Of a DNA stretch of 64,000 nucleotides, positions 18,190 through 26,016 are shown piece after piece. The first letter of the stretch is position 1. The number at the start of each line of letters is the position of its first letter. The stretch lies in assembly GCF_020886775.1 (NCBI RefSeq), contig NZ_AP024525.1, positions 2,356,001 through 2,420,000 on the forward strand. The letters run 5' to 3'. Position numbers and translations under genes: made by a program. This DNA is from Sinomonas cyclohexanicum (lineage in GTDB: Bacteria; Actinomycetota; Actinomycetes; Actinomycetales; Micrococcaceae). Under the pieces are notes generated by a model. The model saw nothing but the letters and a program-made list of their open reading frames with translations. It did no database searches and was not told the origin of the DNA.

Positions 18190-19174
18190 AACACTCAATC
18201 GCATCCTGGTCGGCGATGCCCTCACGACCCTGAGGACCATCCCCGATTCCAGTGTCGACATGTGCCTGACCAGTCCGCCGTACTACCGGCTCCGCAACTA
18301 CAACGCGGCAGGACAGCTGGGCCTCGAGCCCCATGTCGACGACTGGGCCAAGACGGTGCGCGAAATCGCCAGGGAGATCCGTCGCGTCCTCGTCCCGACT
18401 GGCACCCTCTGGCTCAACCTCGGCGACACCTACGCCACCCATCCCAGCCAAGGCGCCCCGCCGAAGAGCCTACTGCTCGCCCCGGAGCGCGTCGCAAGAC
18501 TGCTGCAGGAGGACGGCTGGATCCTGCGCAACAAGATCATCTGGGCAAAGCCGAACCCCATGCCCTCCAGCGTCCCCGACCGCCTCACCGCGGCCCACGA
18601 GGTCATCTACCTCTTCGCCAAACAGCCCCGCTACCACTTCGACCTCCACGCCATCCGCGTCCCACATCGCAGCAGGCCAGGACGTCGTGCTCCACATGTC
18701 AGCCGCCATCCCCCACGGCCAGAAGACTGGCGCGGCCCCAATGCGAACCACACCAGGGGACTCAAGGCGCTCCAGCGCGAAGGGCTGGTCGGGCATCCGC
18801 TCGGGAAGAACCCCGGGGACGTCTGGACCATCCCGACGGCGCCGGGCACCGGCAGCCACCACGCGGCCTTCCCGCGCACATTAGCCGAACGCTGCATCCT
18901 GGCCGGAACACCAGCCGCCAGGTGCCGCACCTGCCATGCACCGTGGGCCAGCCCGGTCAGGCGCCTCGGGCGCACCGCTGTCCGCCTCGCCTTCCAGCCC
19001 CAGTGCACCCACACAGGGAGCCCCGAACCTGGCGTCGTGCTCGACCCTTTCATCGGCAGCGGCACAACGGCTGTTTCTGCCGAGGCGCTGGATCGGAACT
19101 GGATCGGCATCGAGCTCAATCCGACCTACGCCAGCGAGGCCGCCCAGCGTATCCATGGAGCCCGCGCCGCCTGA
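18182..19174 (+). CDS. Site-specific DNA methyltransferase (beta class, N4/N6 type)
   Basis: A 330-residue DNA amino-methyltransferase. Catalytic motif IV (TSPPYY, residues 30-35) comes first and SAM-binding motif I (DPFIGSGTT, from residue 288) last, the permuted beta-class order. TSPPY is typical of N4-cytosine and some N6-adenine enzymes. Between them a CRTCHAPW segment with a later CTH could bind zinc. There is no restriction partner beside it, so it looks like an orphan methylase that may protect the element or mark a transfer origin. It overlaps the preceding gene by 8 bp. Confidence 0.9.
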   Translation: MNETLNRILVGDALTTLRTIPDSSVDMCLTSPPYYRLRNYNAAGQLGLEPHVDDWAKTVREIAREIRRVLVPTGTLWLNLGDTYATHPSQGAPPKSLLLAPERVARLLQEDGWILRNKIIWAKPNPMPSSVPDRLTAAHEVIYLFAKQPRYHFDLHAIRVPHRSRPGRRAPHVSRHPPRPEDWRGPNANHTRGLKALQREGLVGHPLGKNPGDVWTIPTAPGTGSHHAAFPRTLAERCILAGTPAARCRTCHAPWASPVRRLGRTAVRLAFQPQCTHTGSPEPGVVLDPFIGSGTTAVSAEALDRNWIGIELNPTYASEAAQRIHGARAA

Positions 19175-19263
19175 GCGGGGCAGGGCAGCTCGTCGGTGTA
19201 CTGCGGCCGGTGACCAGGGCTCCATTCCGGAGCCCCGCCGGTCGCACACATCGAGGAGTTGTC

Positions 19264-19575
19264 ATGACGACCCCCGCAGGCGGAACCGACCGCCACAACC
19301 CGGCAGGAGTGAAGACTCTCGCCATCCGGCTCGAACCGGACGTCCACACACAGCTGACGCTCATCGCCCAGCTGCGCGGCAGCACCATCACCGACGAGAT
19401 CAGGAAAGCCTTGGCGGCGCACATCGCCAGCGTCAAGGACAGCACTGATCTGGCCTCCCAGGCCGAATCCGCCATGGCGGAGATCGAACGTGAAGCCGCC
19501 GCCCGCCGCGAAGCCATCGCCACCCTGTTCGGCACCGAACAGGCCACCGAGAAGCCCCGCGCACGAGGACGCTGA
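19264..19575 (+). CDS. Small ribbon-helix-helix-like DNA-binding protein
   Basis: A 103-residue protein with GAGGAG upstream of ATG 19264. Residues 16-50 (VKTLAIRLEPDVHTQLTLIA, then GSTITDEIRKALAAHI) fit a ribbon-helix-helix fold: a short strand, a turn, and two helices. A charged helical tail follows (EIEREAAARREAIATLF). Such proteins act as plasmid or transfer-gene repressors or as accessory nicking factors. It lies between the methyltransferase and ardA. The fold is inferred from pattern. Confidence 0.75.
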   Translation: MTTPAGGTDRHNPAGVKTLAIRLEPDVHTQLTLIAQLRGSTITDEIRKALAAHIASVKDSTDLASQAESAMAEIEREAAARREAIATLFGTEQATEKPRARGR

Positions 19576-19676
19576 CCGAGCCACAGCCCGGCAGGCGACA
19601 GCGAGCAGACCAACAAGGCCAGCCACTGTCCCTGCCGGGCCTACTCACAACAAAGCCATCTGGAAGGAGGAACCCC

Positions 19677-20264
19677 ATGAACCACGAAACGACCCCCAGC
19701 AGCACCCCAGAGCGCGAACGCGACCCGGACACCACCCCGGCCATCTACGTCGCCTCGCTCGCCGACTACGTCAATGGCCGGCTCCACGGCATCTGGATCG
19801 ATGCCACCATCGGTCCCGAAGCCATTCACCACGAGATCCAGGCCATGCTCGCCACCTCAAAGGATCCCGCTCCCGAAGAGTGGGCCATCCACGATTACGA
19901 GAACTTCGGCCCGCTGCGGCTGAGCGAATACGAGAGCATCGAGCGCGTCGCCGCCATCGCCGAGCACATCAAGGAGAAAGGGCCAGCCTTCGCCGCCTGG
20001 CTCGACTACACCGGCCTCGACCAAGAGGACTGGCACTACTTCGACGACGCCTACCTCGGCGAATACGACACCCTCGACGCCTACACCGAGCAGCTCATCG
20101 ACGACCTCGGCTACGACCGCCTCCTCGACGAAGCCCTCCCCGAATCGATCCGCTCGTACGTCAAGATCGACGGCCACGCCATGGCCCAGGATCTCGAAGC
20201 CAGCGGCGACGTCTTCACCGTTGAATCCGACAGCGGCGTCTACATATTCTCCAGCCACTACTGA
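19677..20264 (+). CDS. ardA: Antirestriction protein ArdA
   Basis: A 195-residue, very acidic protein matching ArdA throughout: AIYVASLADYVNGRLHGIWIDA at the start, EEWAIHDYENFGPLRLSEYES in the middle, and YLGEYDTLDAYTEQLIDDLG near the end. ArdA mimics bent B-form DNA and blocks type I restriction complexes, protecting incoming elements. A strong GGAAGGAGG site precedes ATG 19677. The gene is intact. It is notable that the same element also carries a complete type I restriction system, the very target of ArdA. Confidence 0.95.
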   Translation: MNHETTPSSTPERERDPDTTPAIYVASLADYVNGRLHGIWIDATIGPEAIHHEIQAMLATSKDPAPEEWAIHDYENFGPLRLSEYESIERVAAIAEHIKEKGPAFAAWLDYTGLDQEDWHYFDDAYLGEYDTLDAYTEQLIDDLGYDRLLDEALPESIRSYVKIDGHAMAQDLEASGDVFTVESDSGVYIFSSHY

Positions 20265-20330
20265 CCCGGAATTCCGCACCGAATTCCGCCCCTCCGCGAA
20301 CCGGTTTTCCGTTGTAGAATTCGCTTAAAT

Positions 20331-20361
20331 CGTTGAATGAATTGAACGATCGGCCCATAAT
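20331..20361 (+). promoter_or_regulatory. Promoter and overlapping operator of the XRE repressor gene
   Basis: TTGAAT (20333-20338) and CATAAT (20356-20361) are exactly 17 bp apart, a good sigma-70-type promoter. The operator CGTTGAA-N4-TTGAACG (20331-20348) covers the -35 box; its arms differ at one base pair. The match to the two operators at 14732 and 14769 indicates autorepression by the downstream XRE protein. Confidence 0.7.
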
Positions 20362-20381
20362 CATGAGTGGAGAATAACGAA

Positions 20382-20768
20382 ATGCAAGAAGAATACGACG
20401 TACGAGGACTGGCAGACGCCATCCGCAGCCAACGCGAGAAGCTCGGCCTATCAGCAAGCGAGGTCGCCCGCCAGGCAGGCGTAGCCAAGGGCACCATCAC
20501 CCGGCTCGAGCTGGGACAGATCAGCAATCCGCGCATGGACAACCTCCGCGCCATCGCGGACGTCCTGGACATTCCCCTCACTGAGCTGCTCGCCGAATCG
20601 AGCCTCCTACGGGACTCCGACCTGCCAGCCCTGGCCCCGTACCTCCGCACGAAATTCAAGGACATGCCCGAAGGCGCACTCAAAGAAATCAACGACCATT
20701 TCAGGGAGGTCGCCAAGCGCCACGGCATCCACCTCAACAACGGACCCGCCCCGGGCGAGGACGAATAA
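20382..20768 (+). CDS. XRE-family transcriptional repressor (ImmR-like)
   Basis: A 128-residue protein. The N-terminal helix-turn-helix spans about residues 10-65 (LADAIRSQREKLGLSASEVARQ, then GVAKGTITRLELG and NLRAIADVLDIPLTELL), typical of XRE/Cro. The C-terminal 55 residues probably dimerise. ATG 20382 has GGAG 9 bp upstream; an in-frame GTG at 20367 lacks a site. It sits directly before an ImmA/IrrE-type protease gene and the integrase, as the immR-immA pair does in ICEBs1-like elements. Operators of one design lie on its own promoter and before the transfer genes. Confidence 0.88.
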   Translation: MQEEYDVRGLADAIRSQREKLGLSASEVARQAGVAKGTITRLELGQISNPRMDNLRAIADVLDIPLTELLAESSLLRDSDLPALAPYLRTKFKDMPEGALKEINDHFREVAKRHGIHLNNGPAPGEDE

Positions 20769-21243
20769 CCCTCTAAAGAGCAAAGGAGAAAGCCATGACA
20801 ATACAAGCAGCATCAACCACAACCGAGCGCAGCGTCCTGGCCAGCCTCCGCGCGCTCATCCCCAACCGGACCGTCACGAGCCAGAGCGAGGCCCTACGCA
20901 TCGCCGAACACCAGGCAACCCGCCTTCTGGAACTCCACAGCATCAACGACGGTCCGGTCCCGACAGAACTGATCCTCGAACTGCCCAAGATCGAAATCGA
21001 ACTCGTCGACGCACCCATCTCCGGTGCGAGCTTCTGGAACGGCAACGCATGGATAATCCAGATCAACAAGCACGAAAGCCACCGTCGTCAGCGCTTCACC
21101 CTCGCCCACGAGTACAAGCACATCATCGACCACAACCGCGCTGATGCCCTGTACACTGGCACCCGCGACACGACACCGCAGCAGCAGGCCGAACAGGCCG
21201 CAGACTACTTCGCCGGTTGCCTCCTAGTGTTCCGTGTCGTTAG

Positions 21244-22911
21244 CCCGGATCGTTCACGGGGCGGCGGCCTGATCGGCGCGTAGAAACACCGAAGTGCCCT
21301 CTGACCGGGGGAAACTTGGACTTGTCTAAGGTCCCAGGTTGCCCAGCAGAAAGCACTCGGTAGGTGAAGCGTACTCTGTGGTCGTCGGGTCTGTCCGTGT
21401 CCGCTGACGGTGTCGGCGTGGTGGCCCACTCGGGTGGCGTCGCGTTGCGTCTGATGGCGGACCGGTCCGGGCTCACGGCTGGACTGTCCAAGGCGTTGGC
21501 ACGCCGTTCCTTCTCCCCGATCCACGACCGCGGCCGGGTGCTGGCCGACGTGGCGGTGATGATCGCCGGTGGCGGGGAGGCGATCGCGGACATCGATGTC
21601 CTCAGGCATCAGGCTGACGTGCTCGGCCCGGTCGCGTCGCCCCCGACCGTCTGGAGGGCGCTGGACGAGGTCACCCCGTCGCGGCTGAAGCGGATCCAGG
21701 CCGCCCGGGCACGCGCGCGCCGGCACGTGTGGGCCCAGTTCCCCGCCGGCGTGCCGGCCAGCCGGGCCGCGGGCGCCGACCTCGGCAAGGACGTGGTGGT
21801 CCTGGACGTGGATGCCACGATCGTGGTGGCCCATTCCGAGAAGGAGCAGGCCTCCCCGACATTCAAGAAGACCTTCGGCTTCCACCCGATCGGGGTCTGG
21901 TGCGACAACACCTCCGAGTTCCTCGCGGGCATGCTGCGCACCGGCAAGGCCGGATCGAACACCGCAGCCGATCACATCGCGGTCCTCTCCGATGCGATCA
22001 GCCAGGTCCCCGCCGCCTATCGCAGGCGCCTGCTGATCCGCTCCGACGGCGCCGGGGCCTCCCACCGCCTGCTGGACTGGCTCACCGAGCAGGGCAGGGT
22101 CCGCGGGCGCAGCCTGGAGTACAGCGTGGGGTTCGCGGTCACCGAGCCTATCCGCCACGCCATCGCCAACGTCCCCGAACAGATCTGGACCCCGGCGCTG
22201 GACGCCGACGGCGGGGTGCGCGAAGGCGGCGACGTCGCCGAGCTCACCGGGCTGCTCGACCTGGCCGCGTGGCCGGAGGGGATGCGGATCATCGTCCGAC
22301 GCGAACGCCCCCACCCGGGCGCGCAGCTGTCGCTGTTCGAAGAGGCCGACGGCTGGCGCTACCAGGCCTTCGCGACCAACACCACGAGCGGACAGCTGGC
22401 GTTCCTGGAGGCCCGCCACCGGGCCCACGCCCGGGTCGAGGACCGCATCCGCCACGCCAAGGACACCGGCCTGGGCCGGTTCCCGTCCCGCGAGTTCGCC
22501 ATCAACCAGACGTGGCTGGCGCTGGCCGGCATCGCGGCGGACCTCGTGGCCTGGACCAGGCTCGTGGGAATGGTCGGAGACGCCAAGGTGCTCGCCGCCT
22601 GCGAGCCCAAGGCACTGCGCTATCGATTCCTGCACGTCCCGGCCCGCCTCACCCACGGCGCCCGCCGTCGACGGCTGCGGATCCCGGAGACCTGGCCTTG
22701 GGCAGCAGCGATCGTCGCGGTCTTCGCCAACATCGCCGCCATCCCACAACCAGCCTGAACGAACCTGTCCGCCCACGACCCGAGGAACCCGGAGAACCGC
22801 CAACCGGCAGCGCCAGCCGGCGCTCCCATGCACCCAACGGACGACGTCCAAGCACTCAGCCCCGATCAAGACATATAGCCCCGCACCCGACCCGACTCGT
22901 GAAAGACCGAG
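21244..22911 (+). mobile_element. IS1380-family insertion sequence
   Basis: This 1668-bp element lies inside the left end of the IS630 copy. A 5-bp duplication, GTTAG, flanks it at 21239-21243 and 22912-22916. The terminal inverted repeats read CCCGGATCGTTCACGGGGCG on the left and CTCGGTCTTTCACGAGTCGG when read inward from the right. It contains one intact transposase gene, so it arrived after the IS630. Confidence 0.88.
21364..22758 (+). CDS. IS1380-family transposase
   Basis: A 464-residue transposase filling the IS1380 element. The likely DDE residues are the first D in VVLDVDATIVV, the second in IRSDGAGASH and the glutamate in the RVEDRIRHAKDTGLGRFPS region, as in IS1380/IS4-like enzymes. 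The N-terminal segment (GLTAGLSKALARRS, IHDRGRVLADVAVMIAGGG) is characteristic of the family. It starts at GTG 21364 and appears intact, so the element may be active. Confidence 0.92.
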   Translation: MKRTLWSSGLSVSADGVGVVAHSGGVALRLMADRSGLTAGLSKALARRSFSPIHDRGRVLADVAVMIAGGGEAIADIDVLRHQADVLGPVASPPTVWRALDEVTPSRLKRIQAARARARRHVWAQFPAGVPASRAAGADLGKDVVVLDVDATIVVAHSEKEQASPTFKKTFGFHPIGVWCDNTSEFLAGMLRTGKAGSNTAADHIAVLSDAISQVPAAYRRRLLIRSDGAGASHRLLDWLTEQGRVRGRSLEYSVGFAVTEPIRHAIANVPEQIWTPALDADGGVREGGDVAELTGLLDLAAWPEGMRIIVRRERPHPGAQLSLFEEADGWRYQAFATNTTSGQLAFLEARHRAHARVEDRIRHAKDTGLGRFPSREFAINQTWLALAGIAADLVAWTRLVGMVGDAKVLAACEPKALRYRFLHVPARLTHGARRRRLRIPETWPWAAAIVAVFANIAAIPQPA

Positions 22912-22923
22912 GTTAGTTCCTGA

Positions 22924-24024
22924 ATGGTTGATGCGCTGGGAGAATTGGCTATGGCGAATTCTCCGGCTGCTGCATTGCGTCTGTTCGAGGGTGACGAGCC
23001 GGAGCTGCGGCGGTGGATGCGCGCGACCACGGTCCGGGCGGGGCTGGTGAAGCGGGCGCGGATTGTGCTCCTGGCGTCGGAAGGCGTCGCGAACACGCGG
23101 ATCGCCGAGCTCGCCGGCGCCTCGGTGGTGACGGTGCTGAAGTGGCGGTCCCGGTACGAGGAAGCGGGGATCGCCGGCCTCGATGACGCGGAGCGTTCGG
23201 GGCGCCCGCGGGAGCTGGATCACGCCGAGATCGTGGCGACGACCCTGACTCCGCCGCCGAAGAAGTATGGGGTGACGCACTGGTCCTCGCGGCTGCTCGC
23301 GTCGCACCTGAAGGTGGGCAATGCGACGATCGCGAGGGCGTGGCGCGAGTACGGGGTGCAGCCCTGGCGGTCGGAGACGTTCAAGTTCTCCACCGACCCC
23401 GAGCTGGTGGGCAAGGTCACCGATGTCGTCGGGCTGTACCTGGCGCCGCCGGAGAACGCGATCGTGCTGTGCGTGGACGAGAAGTCGCAGATCCAGGCAC
23501 TGGACCGGACGGCGCCGATGCTCCCGATGCGGCCAGGCGACGCGGAGAAGCGCACCCATGACTACACGCGGCACGGCACGACGACACTGTTCGCCGCGCT
23601 CGAGATCGCGACAGGGCACGTCACCGGGGCGGTCAAGCCGAAGCACCGCAGGCAGGAGTTCCTCAGCTTCCTCCGACAGCTCGATCGCGCATACCCCGAG
23701 GTCGAGCTGCACCTGGTGATGGACAACTACGCGACCCACAAGACCCCGGAGGTCAAGGCGTGGCTGGAGAAGCACCCTCGCTTCCGCGTGCACTTCACCC
23801 CGACCTCGGGGTCGTGGCTGAACCTCGTCGAGGTCTGGTTCGGGATCATCGACCGCCAGGCAATCCGCCGCGGAATCTTCACCAGCGTCAAAGACCTCAA
23901 CGCCAAGATCCGGCAATTCATCACCGGCTGGAACGACCGCAAACACGCCTTCGTCTGGACCAAGACCGCCGACGAAGTCCTCAAGAAGGCGAACCATCAG
24001 CCAACTTCAGAAACACGACACTAG
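22924..24024 (+). CDS. IS630-family transposase
   Basis: A 366-residue transposase with an N-terminal helix-turn-helix (about residues 40-95, GVANTRIAELAGASVVTVLKW) and a DDE domain: D185 in VLCVDEKSQ, the second D in LVMDNYATHK and the E in WLNLVEVWFG. It is intact. Its stop codon TAG is formed by the TA of the CTAG target sequence at the right junction, so the last residues and the stop depend on the insertion site. It is on the same strand as the gene it interrupts. Confidence 0.93.
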   Translation: MVDALGELAMANSPAAALRLFEGDEPELRRWMRATTVRAGLVKRARIVLLASEGVANTRIAELAGASVVTVLKWRSRYEEAGIAGLDDAERSGRPRELDHAEIVATTLTPPPKKYGVTHWSSRLLASHLKVGNATIARAWREYGVQPWRSETFKFSTDPELVGKVTDVVGLYLAPPENAIVLCVDEKSQIQALDRTAPMLPMRPGDAEKRTHDYTRHGTTTLFAALEIATGHVTGAVKPKHRRQEFLSFLRQLDRAYPEVELHLVMDNYATHKTPEVKAWLEKHPRFRVHFTPTSGSWLNLVEVWFGIIDRQAIRRGIFTSVKDLNAKIRQFITGWNDRKHAFVWTKTADEVLKKANHQPTSETRH

Positions 24025-24240
24025 TCCCCAAGAAACTCCTCAAACGCGCCTACTACGGCGGCATCCAGCGCGTCTCCGATCTGGCCGAAACCTTTCAGGT
24101 CTCAGAGACGGCCACGGCTGTCCGGCTCCGACAAACCGGCATTCTCGACCCCGCACCGCGCTGCACCCCGCGAAGCACCCCCTTCTCACGGGCTTGGCAG
24201 TACCGCACGACCAAAGCCACCCGAGCCCAAGGAGTCTGAC

Positions 24241-26016
24241 ATGACCGGAGAAGAGATCGAGAGCCTCCGGCCGCGCAGGGCCGTGCTGTACCTGCGCGTG
24301 TCAAGCAAGAAGCAGACCGAGACCGCCATCGACATCGACAAGGACGGCAACTCCATCGCCACCCAGCGCGACGTCTGCGAACAGAAGGCAGGCGACCTTG
24401 GCGCCGAGATCCTCCAGGAATTCGTCGAGCCGGGCGTCTCAGCCCAGACCATCGAGAAGCGGCCAGTCTTCAAGGACATGATGGAGTTCTTGGCTGAACA
24501 CCGAGACGTCGACTTCGTGATTGTCTACGCCCGCTCCCGTGCCTTCCGCAACTTCGTTGACGCCGCGATCACCAAACGACACCTCGACAAACTTGGCGTG
24601 AGGCTCCTCTCGGCCCGGGAAGACTTCGGCGAAGGCACCTACGCCGAAGCCATGGAAGCGGTCACCGACATCATGAACCAAGTCCAGAACCAGCTCAGCG
24701 GCGAGGACATCCGCATCAAGATGCGCAACAAGGCCATCAACGGCGGCACGATCGGGCGCGCGAAGCTCGGCTACCTAAACGTCCGAAAGGACATAGAAGG
24801 CAGGCTGATCAATACAGTCGAACTCGATGAGACGCGAGCCCCTCTGATCTTGAAAGCGTGGGAGCTCTACGCCACCGGCGACTACACCCTCGATCGTCTC
24901 GAAGACGCGATGGCGGACTTGGGGTTGACTACCAAAGCCACGGCGAAGTCTCCTGAACGGCCCGTGACAGCCGCTAAGTTCCACCAGATGCTGCGCGACC
25001 CCTACTACGCCGGCTATGTCGTCTACAAGGGCGATGTCTACCCTGGCAGGCACGAGCCGATCGTGGGACACGATCTCTTCGAACGCGTCCAAGAGGTTGC
25101 AGACCTACGCAGCCGCAGAGGGCAGCGCGATCGAGTCCACCACCACTACCTCAAGGGGCAGCTCTACTGCCAACGATGCCACGAGAACGGGCAACTCAGT
25201 CGCCTTGTCTTCACAGAAGCGATCGGAAGTGGAGGCACCTACCAGTACTTCGTATGCCTGCAACGGAAGCACGGGGCATGCGACCTGCCCTATTTAGCCG
25301 CAGATCGCGTCGAAGACGCACTCGTAGATCACTACAAGGCCCTGCGCCTGCCGACCAACTTCCTCAATGACCTGCGAGATCGTGTTGACGAGGCGCTAGC
25401 CAACGAACAGGGAAGCATCAAGGAGGTCCACGCACGGATCAATCGCCAGCTCAAGGAACTTGAGACTCAAGAAGAACGGCTCATCGACCTCGCAGCCGAC
25501 GGGCTACTCCCGCAACATAAGATCCGCGCCAAACTACACGAGATCCAGTTCCAGAAGACCAAGGCCCGTGACAGCCTCGCGACCACCTCGGCCGAGCTGA
25601 CCGTAGGCGGCCACGTCTTCCGCACGGCGCTCGACCTCATCAAGGACCCGAGCGGAATATACGAGCGACTCACCGATCGTGTCCGGCGGCTGATGAACGA
25701 AGCCCTCTTTGAGCGGATCTACGTCAACGAGCGTCCGACGGTCTCAACGCGGATGGCCTCGCCTTTTGCGGACATCTACGCCGCCAAGGCCGTCTGGGAG
25801 GCCCCAGGCGCGCCCAGGGGCGGCGAGGCGACCACAGGCCAAACAGAAAGGCGCCCCCGCGATGCGGGGGCGCCAGAATCGGTTTCTCTGTTCGGCGTCT
25901 ATTCGACCAATGGTTCGAATAAGACACCTATGGTGGAGGTAAGGGGATTCGAACCCCTGACCTTCTGCATGCCATGCAGACGCGCTACCAACTGCGCCAT
26001 ACCCCCGTGGAGCTGA
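24241..26016 (+). CDS. Large serine recombinase (element integrase)
   Basis: A 591-residue serine integrase. The catalytic domain begins AVLYLRVSSKKQ with the nucleophile S21. FVIVYARSRAFRN and the E-helix region follow, then a recombinase domain (GYLNVRKD, YYAGYVVYKGDVYPG) and a zinc ribbon (YCQRCH with CLQRKHGACDLPY). A long coiled coil precedes the C-terminus. It starts one base after the immA-like stop and has AAGGAG upstream, so it was once coupled to that gene. The last 30 or so residues are antisense to tRNA-Ala, and the stop lies in a second tRNA, so the natural C-terminus may have been shorter. It should integrate and excise the element at this tRNA locus. Confidence 0.93.
   Translation: MTGEEIESLRPRRAVLYLRVSSKKQTETAIDIDKDGNSIATQRDVCEQKAGDLGAEILQEFVEPGVSAQTIEKRPVFKDMMEFLAEHRDVDFVIVYARSRAFRNFVDAAITKRHLDKLGVRLLSAREDFGEGTYAEAMEAVTDIMNQVQNQLSGEDIRIKMRNKAINGGTIGRAKLGYLNVRKDIEGRLINTVELDETRAPLILKAWELYATGDYTLDRLEDAMADLGLTTKATAKSPERPVTAAKFHQMLRDPYYAGYVVYKGDVYPGRHEPIVGHDLFERVQEVADLRSRRGQRDRVHHHYLKGQLYCQRCHENGQLSRLVFTEAIGSGGTYQYFVCLQRKHGACDLPYLAADRVEDALVDHYKALRLPTNFLNDLRDRVDEALANEQGSIKEVHARINRQLKELETQEERLIDLAADGLLPQHKIRAKLHEIQFQKTKARDSLATTSAELTVGGHVFRTALDLIKDPSGIYERLTDRVRRLMNEALFERIYVNERPTVSTRMASPFADIYAAKAVWEAPGAPRGGEATTGQTERRPRDAGAPESVSLFGVYSTNGSNKTPMVEVRGFEPLTFCMPCRRATNCAIPPWS
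25850..25874 (-). terminator. Rho-independent terminator downstream of the tRNA-Ala pair
   Basis: A perfect 11-bp GC stem (GGCGCCCCCGC / GCGGGGGCGCC) with a 3-base loop. On the minus strand it is followed by TTTCTGTTT, which fits termination of the tRNA transcript. It lies inside the 3' part of the plus-strand integrase frame. Confidence 0.75.
25931..26006 (-). tRNA. tRNA-Ala (anticodon GGC), CCA encoded
   Basis: Read on the minus strand, the 7-bp acceptor GGGGGTA pairs with TACCTCC. The anticodon stem TCTGC/GCAGA encloses ATGGCAT, giving anticodon GGC. The T-arm is AGGGG-TTCGAAT-CCCCT and a 3' CCA is encoded. It begins one base after the end of a second tRNA-Ala. The integrase frame runs antisense through all of it, so this is the probable attachment region of the element. 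Confidence 0.95.

Larger units (their letters stand above)
21227..24021 (+). mobile_element. IS630-family insertion sequence, itself interrupted by an IS1380 element
   Basis: The element is flanked by CTAG at 21224-21227 and 24021-24024, the usual IS630 target with duplicated TA. Its own sequence is 21227-21243 plus 22917-24021, about 1.1 kb, normal for the family. The ends begin GTGTTCCGTGTC and, read from the other side, GTGTCGTGTTTCTG; they are similar but imperfect. It splits the ImmA-like gene. Confidence 0.85.
20795..24239 (+). pseudogene. ImmA/IrrE-family metallopeptidase, interrupted by nested insertion sequences
   Basis: The N-terminal part (20795-21227, about 144 residues) contains the zinc motif HEYKH in RFTLAHEYKHIIDH and ends at ADYFAGCLL. 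The reading frame resumes at 24025 as VPKKLLKRAYYGG and runs to the stop at 24239 with a further helical domain (RVSDLAETFQVSETATAVRLRQTGI). Joining the halves at CTAG restores one continuous ImmA-like protein of about 215 residues. The gap is filled by an IS630 element with an IS1380 element inside it. ImmA proteases normally cleave the neighbouring XRE repressor to induce the element, so loss of this gene should lock repression. The stop is one base from the integrase start. Confidence 0.9.

Noticed and set aside
21205-23997. Minus-strand open frame of 930 codons across the insertion sequences
   Set aside because: It crosses two IS elements and their junctions antisense to both transposases; low-complexity Arg/Gly/Pro content marks it as a GC artefact.
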